A stretch of DNA of 64,000 nt, from contig NZ_CADIKI010000002.1 of NCBI RefSeq assembly GCF_902859935.1, forward strand, positions 310,001 to 374,000, in the 5' to 3' direction. Source of the DNA: Paraburkholderia fynbosensis. Lineage in GTDB: Bacteria > Pseudomonadota > Gammaproteobacteria > Burkholderiales > Burkholderiaceae. Below, piece by piece: positions 1 through 7,331 of the stretch (its first letter is position 1; every line of letters begins with the position of its first letter). The notes beneath the pieces were generated by a model. That model was not told the origin of the DNA. It saw only the letters and a list, made by a program, of their open reading frames with translations, and made no database searches. The translations under genes and the position numbers were made by a program.

Positions 1-193
1 CTTAGGAGGGAAGGTTGGTACCCTTCATGTGAAATTTAGGATAGCAGCGAGTCGCGTGGCGAGGTTGGATGGCCCTTTACCGTATCGGCGAGCCAAATGA
101 CGGCCTAACGATAGCTCACGTCGCCGAAGGACCAAATGTGCCGACTTGAAATGTCTGAGTGGGCTGAACATTCCGGTGAGGTATAGTTTTGCC

Positions 194-1111
194 ATGAGCA
201 CATCTTCTGCCCCACGCCCCTACCATCGCTGCTTCGTCAGCGGCAACGATCCTGAGGCGACCAATCGTCTGGCCGAAATGGTGCGGGCGTGCGGCATTGA
301 GGCCGCCAGCGCGGCCGAGATGCGGGTCGGGGAAACAATCACTAAGGAGGTGATTCGGCTGATTACGGATGCGGATTTCATCGCCGCCGTGATCACTGAC
401 GGCCCCCAGACGGCGGTCGCGTACGAATTGGGTGTTGCCCAGGGACTGGGCAAGCCGGCTTTCGTGATTTTTGCCAGCAGTCCAAGCATCGATCTTGCCA
501 ATGCCTACGTGGTGGCAGTCGAAGACGGGATGCACTTGGAAGGTGCCGTCGAGGATCTCGATCGGTTCGTCCGTCACGCCAAGCGGCCCGGCCGAATGGG
601 CCAGGATAGCAAAAGCCGTACCGTCCATTCTCTCGACTGGGCGCGCAAAGAACTCGACGAACTACGGGTGTCAACAAGCCCTGATCGTTACCAGCGGTTT
701 GAGAGGCTGTGCGCCAAGATATTTCGGGCAACGGGTGCTGAGGTTTCAGAGGTCGGTCAGGATCAAACGATCGGCGCGGATCTGATCGTTTGGCTCAACG
801 ATATCGCCTTTGAACTGGGCGGCCCGACGCTTGTGGAATGCAAGTTTTATGGCGGCGGTGTCGGGAGCGTTCTCAAAAACTCGGAAGAGACCGTCCGGCG
901 CATAGAAAGGGTTATGGAGCGCAGCGATGCAAAGCTAGCGCTGTTGGTCTACGACCATGACCGTAAAACGCCGCCTCCGAGCCTGTTCGAGACGCCGCGG
1001 GTGTTGTCGTTTGCGGTCGAGGATCTGATTGCGTCAATTGAGAATCTCGAGCTTGATACCGTGGTCCTCAAGCGCCGCGATCGTGCATTATTTGCGAAGC
1101 GTGCGCAATGA
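194..1111 (+). CDS. TIR/deoxyribosyltransferase-like domain fused to PD-(D/E)XK nuclease
   Basis: A 305-residue protein. Residues 10-95 have a Rossmann-like layout ending in YELGVAQGLGKP, which resembles nucleoside deoxyribosyltransferase and TIR-like NAD-cleaving domains; E78 would be the catalytic glutamate. Residues 150-300 look like a restriction-endonuclease fold, with D196 followed by E215-C-K217 (GADLIVW, then VECKF). The ATG at 194 is preferred over an in-frame ATG at 146 because the conserved fold begins just after it. The stop overlaps the next start as ATGA, so the two genes are probably translationally coupled. A defence role is inferred from the domains and from the nuclease-rich surroundings. 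The nuclease motif is clear; the N-terminal assignment is weaker, and a nucleotide-sensing rather than NAD-cleaving role is equally possible. Confidence 0.6.
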   Translation: MSTSSAPRPYHRCFVSGNDPEATNRLAEMVRACGIEAASAAEMRVGETITKEVIRLITDADFIAAVITDGPQTAVAYELGVAQGLGKPAFVIFASSPSIDLANAYVVAVEDGMHLEGAVEDLDRFVRHAKRPGRMGQDSKSRTVHSLDWARKELDELRVSTSPDRYQRFERLCAKIFRATGAEVSEVGQDQTIGADLIVWLNDIAFELGGPTLVECKFYGGGVGSVLKNSEETVRRIERVMERSDAKLALLVYDHDRKTPPPSLFETPRVLSFAVEDLIASIENLELDTVVLKRRDRALFAKRAQ

Positions 1112-1659
1112 GCATCGATTCGTCGTGGGTCGCGAACGAGCTCACAGCCATCGACGCACTTGGCCACGTGCCGCAAGAAAAGGGCAAGCGCCTGGAGACG
1201 CTGGTAACAACAATCTTTTCGCTGGTCTCCGGCCTCCAGTATGAGGGGACTAACCTCCTCAATTTTTATCGGACGGAGGAAATTGACCTTCTATATTGGA
1301 ACGACCGCGAGCGCGACGGTGTCCATTTCCTCGACTGTCCGTTGATTATTGAGTGCAAGAGTTCGAAGACGCCACTTTCGGGCCGCGACCTGCGTTATTT
1401 CGCAACGACGCTCCGCGATAAAGGCCGTAGCAGCGGTGTACTCGTGGCGCTGGCCGGAGTGGCCGGCGACGAGGAAGCAGTCACGGCAGGCTTCTACCAT
1501 ATGACGGTTGCCCTTATTGAAGGCGTCACCGTACTCGTAGTCACACGGGATGATCTGCTCGCACTGAAATCGGGCGCGGATCTGGTTACGTTGCTAAAGC
1601 GGCGTCTGCTTTCTGTCGTGAAATCGCAGGTTCTTCAGGCGGCCGCAGCCTCGAGCTAG
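1108..1659 (+). CDS. PD-(D/E)XK endonuclease-like protein
   Basis: A 183-residue protein, about the size of a bare nuclease domain. It shows E30 in the first helix, D60 in the EEIDLLYW strand and E82-C-K84 in LIIECKSSK, the usual order for a PD-(D/E)XK site. No DNA-recognition or ATPase domain is present. Its start overlaps the stop of the upstream TIR-like/nuclease fusion by four bases, so the two products are likely made in fixed ratio and may act together. The two proteins share the nuclease motif but little other visible sequence, so I do not call them recent duplicates. A role in defence or DNA repair is inference. Confidence 0.6.
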   Translation: MSIDSSWVANELTAIDALGHVPQEKGKRLETLVTTIFSLVSGLQYEGTNLLNFYRTEEIDLLYWNDRERDGVHFLDCPLIIECKSSKTPLSGRDLRYFATTLRDKGRSSGVLVALAGVAGDEEAVTAGFYHMTVALIEGVTVLVVTRDDLLALKSGADLVTLLKRRLLSVVKSQVLQAAAASS

Positions 1660-2451
1660 GAGCTTAAACACCGAAAAGTCCGTCGTCCAAAATGCGCCTT
1701 AGTTCTCAGCGCAAAAAAACGAAGCGGATCTAGGTCGGGATTGGAACAATCGGTTCCTTGGCCATGATCATGCAGTCGGCATCGAGGGTTGGTCGCGTCG
1801 ATGCGGACTACGGACAGCGAACCGCTCGAAGGGCGCGTTGCAAATAGCCCAGAAGATCCGCCAGCTTTTGCTTGTCTGCAATCCGAATCCAGACGGTCGG
1901 CAAAAGGCCAAACTTGGCTAAGGCGGTTTGTATCGTGGAAGGCGGGTGTGTTGGGAGGAGACCTTCACGTCGACTCGCCATGGTGAGTTCTGCTTCGTCC
2001 GCTTTGCCGCAGACTCAGCCCCCCGATGATGGGATGCCGAATTGCCGATAACCTGCCGACCACACTTCCGTCCCGAACGGCCGTTAAACATTGAAAGCAG
2101 CCCTCAATGAGGCCCACATCCCCGGAGGTAGGGCGGTGTCCATTCCATCTGGGGCGAGATCGGCCCTCTGCAGGGCAGTCAACCTATCACACCACATCCA
2201 TACAGCGTTCTAGCGGCTACCTCGAGCTTCTCAGCCAAGCGGGTTGCGGTCCTCTGGCGCGCGGGCCATTGTACTGCCGTCCGATCGCCCAGGAAAACTG
2301 GATCGCATTAGCCACCATCAGGTCGACATTCGAAAAGGGAAAAGGTTGAAAAAGCACGCCGCAAGGTCGGCAAGTGCCTTGAACACCTCAAGTGGTCGCC
2401 CTTAAGCGCCGATAGCAATATTGTGATCGTCGGCAAGGAAATAGACACGCG
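1660..2451. other. Gap between nuclease modules with possible gene remnant
   Basis: About 790 bases with no convincing complete gene. Short open frames exist on the + strand but lack protein-like composition. At 2325-2520 one frame without a start codon reads like real protein (it contains KCLEHLKWSPLSAD) before running into the start of the next gene in another frame. This may be the remnant of an older gene cut by recombination. No hairpin terminator or tRNA was seen. Confidence 0.4.
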
Positions 2452-3762
2452 ATGGGCAACAGGGCCGCATATACGACAGGCGAGATCGAAGCCGCTTTGG
2501 AAATGGAAAAGGCAGTCTATGAGGGGCGACTGAAACGATCCGAGGCGATTCGCTACCTTGTTTCCAAGGGGTTTGCTGAAGGCAGTGCGAGCGTTTTCAT
2601 AAACGGCTTCCGCAAGATGCGCCGTGGCGAGACATACCACATGGCGCTGAGCAAAGAGGCGGTCGAGCTGTTCCTCAAACGGGCATATGAAAGCGGCGAC
2701 TTCGACGTCCTGCGCGCAGGGCTTGTCGCGCTCAATGGAAACATCGACTACTACGAATCGGTGGAGGAGAAGCGGAAAGGCACCAGACCGACGCTCCATT
2801 CTGCGCGCGCACTGTATGCGCGATACTCGCAGATTGCAGCGGAGGTCGCGGCGCAATCAGAACCAGCCTTCAGCATCGGGCATGACGAAGCGTTCGTTAG
2901 ACTCGGAGCTTTGAGACCCGGACAGCATTGGTCGATGTTTGACGTACCCTTCAATCTTGCACGAGACGGCAAAGCGAAACACCTCGTGACCACAATCTGG
3001 AATCACGGTAGCGAGACTGACTCGAATGGACGGCGCATCTCGAATGGCATTGCCATCCTCGAAGACTCTGCGAATCGCACGCTCTGGTACAAGGTGCCTA
3101 AGGTAAAGGAAGGCGCTAACGCGTCCCCAAACAGGATTGCACACTGGAACCGGCTTGAACTCGCCGCTGAATCGCAACTGCCGATAATTGGGGTACTGAA
3201 GGACTATCGCACAGGCCGGTGCTCGCTCGAGTACGTCTTTGACTGCATCCCGGCGACACACACGATTGACCCCGCCGCGATCTGGCTTCAGCTGAGGCCG
3301 AGAAACGGCGCGTGGCCGCCAGAAACTCTCGCGATCGACGCGCAGGCTTTGATCTTCGGTAATGTTGTCCGAACGGATAGTCCAGCGCCTGATATGAATG
3401 CAACCCTTCGCGTCTCGCTCGGCGCGCTGCAGGATGATTTCGAGCGCGACGTTGTGAAGTCGCTTCGAGACAGCACGGAAGCTCGTGCCGCTCGCCTTCG
3501 CAATGCGCGACCGCACCCGCAAAAGGTCATGGTCGTGACGGAAGTATTCGTTCGAAATCCCGATGTCGTCGCCGAAGTTCTGTCTCGGGCCGCCGGTCGT
3601 TGCGAGAAATGCCACTGCGAGGCTCCATTCAGGCGCCGGACGGACGGCAGCCCCTATCTTGAAGTTCACCACATCAAGCGGCTGGCTGACGAAGGGGAAG
3701 ACACTCCAGAGAACGCGCAGGCGCTCTGCCCAAATTGTCATCGAGAGAGCCATTACGGATAG
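2452..3762 (+). CDS. HNH endonuclease with ScoMcrA-like head domain
   Basis: A 436-residue protein. The C-terminus is an HNH (beta-beta-alpha metal) nuclease: paired cysteines in RCEKCHC, the EVHHIKRL histidines and a second zinc pair in ALCPNCHRESH. Residues 1-105 resemble the N-terminal head of ScoMcrA-type enzymes, ending with the NIDYYE helix. The middle (about 135-330) is beta-rich and could be a DNA-reader domain, though I cannot name it. Known McrA-like enzymes cut modified or phosphorothioated DNA, so restriction of modified foreign DNA is a reasonable inference. The ATG at 2452 lacks a good ribosome binding site, so the start is uncertain. A second ScoMcrA-like protein lies 2.4 kb downstream. 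Confidence 0.75.
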   Translation: MGNRAAYTTGEIEAALEMEKAVYEGRLKRSEAIRYLVSKGFAEGSASVFINGFRKMRRGETYHMALSKEAVELFLKRAYESGDFDVLRAGLVALNGNIDYYESVEEKRKGTRPTLHSARALYARYSQIAAEVAAQSEPAFSIGHDEAFVRLGALRPGQHWSMFDVPFNLARDGKAKHLVTTIWNHGSETDSNGRRISNGIAILEDSANRTLWYKVPKVKEGANASPNRIAHWNRLELAAESQLPIIGVLKDYRTGRCSLEYVFDCIPATHTIDPAAIWLQLRPRNGAWPPETLAIDAQALIFGNVVRTDSPAPDMNATLRVSLGALQDDFERDVVKSLRDSTEARAARLRNARPHPQKVMVVTEVFVRNPDVVAEVLSRAAGRCEKCHCEAPFRRRTDGSPYLEVHHIKRLADEGEDTPENAQALCPNCHRESHYG

Positions 3763-3853
3763 ATGCCGCCTAGCGTGAAGCTTTTCGAATCGCACATTAC
3801 AGTATGTAGACGGGGATCGACATGTTCTGATTGAACAAGGCGGCGAATGGCTG

Positions 3854-4183
3854 ATGGACGAAGTGGTCCGGATGGGGCAGGCTCGCCGGAACCAGCAACG
3901 CTATTACGGCCCATCGGCGGAGGACCTGCGTCGCGAAGCGCCCATTCACGAGGAGCGGTCCAGAAATATCAGGCTCGCCGTCCAGCACAACCAGTTTTGG
4001 ACGAACAAGGACAACGAGCGGAAAAAGCTGCGTCGTTTGTACTGCGAGCAGTACAACCTGCTTGCGTGTCAGCGTGCTACCTTGGTTGCGTTGGAGTCTG
4101 TTGTCGAGGTATCGGAAGAGGACCGCAGGTGCAAACAACTACAAACTAATGAGGCAGCTGGCTGCGACCTGCTTACTGAATGA
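3854..4183 (+). CDS. Small hypothetical protein, possibly 5'-truncated
   Basis: A 109-residue charged protein with no recognised motif beyond a Lys/Arg/Glu-rich helical stretch at 45-65. The frame stays open and protein-like upstream to 3779 (it includes GDRHVLIEQGGEWL) but has no ATG, GTG or TTG there. Either translation starts at the ATG given or the original 5' end was lost where this gene meets the HNH gene. Its TGA stop overlaps the ATG of the following metallophosphoesterase gene (ATGA), which argues for coupled expression and for this frame over a competing frame starting at 3847. Confidence 0.45.
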   Translation: MDEVVRMGQARRNQQRYYGPSAEDLRREAPIHEERSRNIRLAVQHNQFWTNKDNERKKLRRLYCEQYNLLACQRATLVALESVVEVSEEDRRCKQLQTNEAAGCDLLTE

Positions 4184-5897
4184 AAAACGACTATCGGGAA
4201 GTACTTGAGAAAACGTCGGCACATGGACGACGAGAATATGCGTGGGTAGCGAGTCGGGGCATTCTCATCTTGGGATTCGTGATTGCGACATACATTTATC
4301 TCGTAAGCGTAACGATGTACGGTGCTTCGCTTGTTGCAGCAATAGGCGCGTCTGCGACGCACCACAACGCACCTTTTAGCCCTATGGAGTGGGCACTAAT
4401 TGCGATGTTTGCAGCGATGTTTGTCACTGTTTCGGCAGCGTGGTCGAAGATCCCTGAGATGGTGACTTTCTTTTGGACGCAGTTTGAGGACGCTGTCGGG
4501 CGAATTGTCGTCCCCGCACATTCCATCTGTCACATTTGCTTCCCTGACCGACTCTGGTTTTTCCGCAAAGTATTCGTGTGGGTCGCCGTATTTATTGTGA
4601 TCGCGGGCGCATTGGCATGTTTCCGTTGGACGGCAAGCCAACTACCTGCGCTCCCCAAAAATATCGACGTGTCTAGTGCGCTAACCCAGTTCGTGACCCC
4701 GCAAATGTTCAAATTCGTTTCGGGGCTCCTGACCGGGACGATAGTTACTGCGCTGGCGATAAGGTTCGGCTTCTCGTCCAAGTGGCGCATGGTATTCGAA
4801 AAGCCCGAGTGTGCGGAAGCTGTGGCGCCTTCGAGCGTAGCGGAACATATCGCGCACACGTTTCGTATTCTGCATGCGTCCGATCTGCATATAACCGACA
4901 GCGGCGATGTACCCCTGACAGAAGGATCGCTGCGCATTTCCGATGACCTCGTCTCAAGCGTGTTGTCAGCGTTGGCACGAGACTCGCAGGATTGCGCTGC
5001 CGTTTTGCTGACTGGCGACATAACCGATAGTGGCTCAAGCGGGAGCTGGACGCGATTTCTTGACGCCTGTCCCGTCGATCTTAAAAATAAGATGATTTTT
5101 GTCCCAGGCAATCATGATCTGAATTTGCAGCAGGGCAAGTTTCCGACTCGAGCCGAGCGACTCGATAGTTTTGGTCGACGAATGAGGCAGATTCGTGCGA
5201 TGTGTTCTATGGCCGAAGTCATGGGTGAGAGGGCCTACTTGATTGACCGTCAGACGAGGCGGCTCATAACCTTAGCGACTATGTCCGCCGCCAAGGCGCT
5301 GCCTTGGAAGCGCACATCAGCGGTAATCTGCGCTCACGCAGGCCAATGACGACGATTTGGGACGATATGTTTCCGATAGTAGCGCTCATCGAAGGCACGA
5401 GGGTGGGCGTAGTGATCCTGGACACTGTGAAGCCGGCGTCGATCAACGTTACCAATGCGATCGGCGCCGTCCCAGCTGAGACGATTGATGCATGTGGTGA
5501 GTTGATGGCACAGATGGCGCCCCTATGCGACAGCTTCGTGTTCGCGACACATCATCATCTAGCAACGCCATACGCAAAAAAATGGCGTTCCCGTGTTCAG
5601 AACGCGTTTCTCGTATTCCAGAACGCAGTTCAACTCGTAGACATGCTGTCAAAACGTGGTGAGCCGACGGTAGTGTTCCACGGGCACAGACACATCGCCT
5701 ATACGGGGAAAGTGCAGGACACGGACATCAGTATCGTCGCTAGTCCGTCGGCGACTGTGGGTGGACATGCTCGGCCCGGAGAGGGAAGTTGGCGAGTAGT
5801 AGACCTTCAGGCTTCTAGTGGAGCTTGCAGACTCATCGGGCGCCCTCAATTCAGATCACTGACCGTTCACCGGCAAGACATCGAGTCCACCCTATAG
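4180..5897 (+). pseudogene. Membrane-anchored metallophosphoesterase, frameshifted
   Basis: The first 389 codons hold four predicted membrane segments (about 26-48, 67-88, 131-149, 178-197) and then calcineurin-like phosphoesterase motifs: DLH at 235-237, GD at 279-280 and GNHD at 310-313. The missing half follows in another frame at about 5278-5897, with the metal ligands FATHHH and FHGHRH. In the first frame translation stops at 5349. The last intact reading is RRLITLA near 5277, and the second frame then continues DYVRRQGAALEAH. One lost base close to 5278 explains both halves. The intact protein would be about 570 residues and might act on nucleotides or cyclic nucleotides at the membrane. 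A sequencing error, a real mutation or programmed frameshifting are all possible. Confidence 0.7.
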
Positions 5898-6141
5898 CAG
5901 CGGGGAGCTTTTTTTCGCCCGCTCTGTGCGATGGCGCGTAAGGGTACGGGTACAAAAAACCTTGTGAGAGAGACGGTCAGCGACTTTTTCAACAGCATCT
6001 GGCCGAAGCGGTCGTTTGCGGTTCGTCGTTTAGTGTCGATGTGGTTTGTACAATCTGCGAACGAACAGGACTTTTCTGCAACCCCCGTTGGCATTCTCGA
6101 AGGCGGCCAATTACCCCGAGTTATCTATTGGAGAAGATAAA

Positions 6142-7233
6142 TTGGCGAGCATGTTCCAATTGACTGATGAAGACGGCCCCCAACTGGATGCGCGTTTCTC
6201 GGTAGACCAGGCGGACATCATCCTGCACAGTCGAGGTGGTGCAAAAGGTCGGCATGGGGCAGTAAATGCGGACTATGCGAAAGGTCTGCTCTTGTTGCTC
6301 AACAGGCTTTCTCGGGCAAGTATTCCCATTTTGGGCGCGTGGGTCGATAGCGCAACTGTCCAGTCGCTGCCGCTCAGTGCACGATCGATTCTCAGCAATT
6401 CCGAAGGAAGTCTGTCGCCGGAGCGAATTTGTAGTTTGCTGAGCAGTCGCATGAGAGATGTTCGCAGCGATCCAAATCCAAGCGCAAAGGGGGGCAATTC
6501 AACGAAGCGCATTAGAATCGCGACCGGTTTCGACGGATTCAGTGAGGACTTGGCTGCCCGGCTAGGCGGTATAGCCGCGGAAGGAGATCTCCGCAGCATG
6601 GAAAGGCTGCCCGCCGACGTGCTGCGCCGCGCAACTCCCGAGTATGTCTGGCGCGCCGTTCAGCAATTCATTGCGGGCGACGTGCAGCATCCTTTTGGCC
6701 CGTCCACCGACTATGATCTGATCGCTGACGATGGCCGCCGGCTTCCGCCCAAAGCTGTCTTTGGACTTGCACTTTCGATGGCACTCGATGGTGCATCGAT
6801 TGAACCGAGACACTTCACGGCTGGGGGTATGTGTTTCACCTTGTTACGGGCGGCAGGTTATCAGGTCGTGCACAAAGGCGAGGCGTCGGAATCTCCCGAA
6901 AGCGAAATCTACATCGACGAGGAGTGGCGTGAGGGGGGCGTCAAGCTCAAATCTCACCTGACGCGGGAACGGGCCCCTCGCCTCGCCAGAGCAAAAAAAG
7001 CGCAATATCGTCGAATACACGGACGGCTTTCTTGCGAGCGATGCGGCCTTGACCCAGTGGCTCACTACGGAGCCGAAGAGGCCGAGGCATGCATCGAAGT
7101 TCACCATTTTTCCACTCACGTCAGCGAAATGGCAGAAGGTCACAAAACCACTCTCGACGACCTCCAATGTCTCTGCGCCAATTGCCACAGATTGGTCCAC
7201 AAGATCCTGCGCGAACAGACCAAGAAGACCTGA
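6142..7233 (+). CDS. HNH endonuclease, ScoMcrA-related
   Basis: I place the start at a TTG at 6142, preceded by GGAG about eight bases upstream; the in-frame ATG at 6046 has no such site. This gives 363 residues. The N-terminal 80 residues contain a conserved-looking block (DIILHSRGG, then GLLLLLNRL). A central region near 170-270 carries YDLIADDGRRLPPKAVFGLAL, typical of ScoMcrA-like nucleases. The C-terminal HNH module has CERCG, EVHH and LCANCHRLVH. It resembles the HNH protein at 2452 only in the nuclease part, so its target recognition is probably different. It likely acts in restriction of modified DNA. Confidence 0.75.
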   Translation: MASMFQLTDEDGPQLDARFSVDQADIILHSRGGAKGRHGAVNADYAKGLLLLLNRLSRASIPILGAWVDSATVQSLPLSARSILSNSEGSLSPERICSLLSSRMRDVRSDPNPSAKGGNSTKRIRIATGFDGFSEDLAARLGGIAAEGDLRSMERLPADVLRRATPEYVWRAVQQFIAGDVQHPFGPSTDYDLIADDGRRLPPKAVFGLALSMALDGASIEPRHFTAGGMCFTLLRAAGYQVVHKGEASESPESEIYIDEEWREGGVKLKSHLTRERAPRLARAKKAQYRRIHGRLSCERCGLDPVAHYGAEEAEACIEVHHFSTHVSEMAEGHKTTLDDLQCLCANCHRLVHKILREQTKKT

Positions 7234-7331
7234 TCCGGCCGTATTAAATCTGGCGCTGTGCCGCAATAAATCTGTGAGCCAATGAACGGCCGCCGCGAAA
7301 ACGCATACCCACCTGACTGACAGTTCCCAAG

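Noticed and set aside
3797-4138. 113-codon minus-strand frame opposite the small gene before the metallophosphoesterase
   Set aside because: The + strand frame is coupled to its neighbour by an ATGA overlap and is the better candidate.
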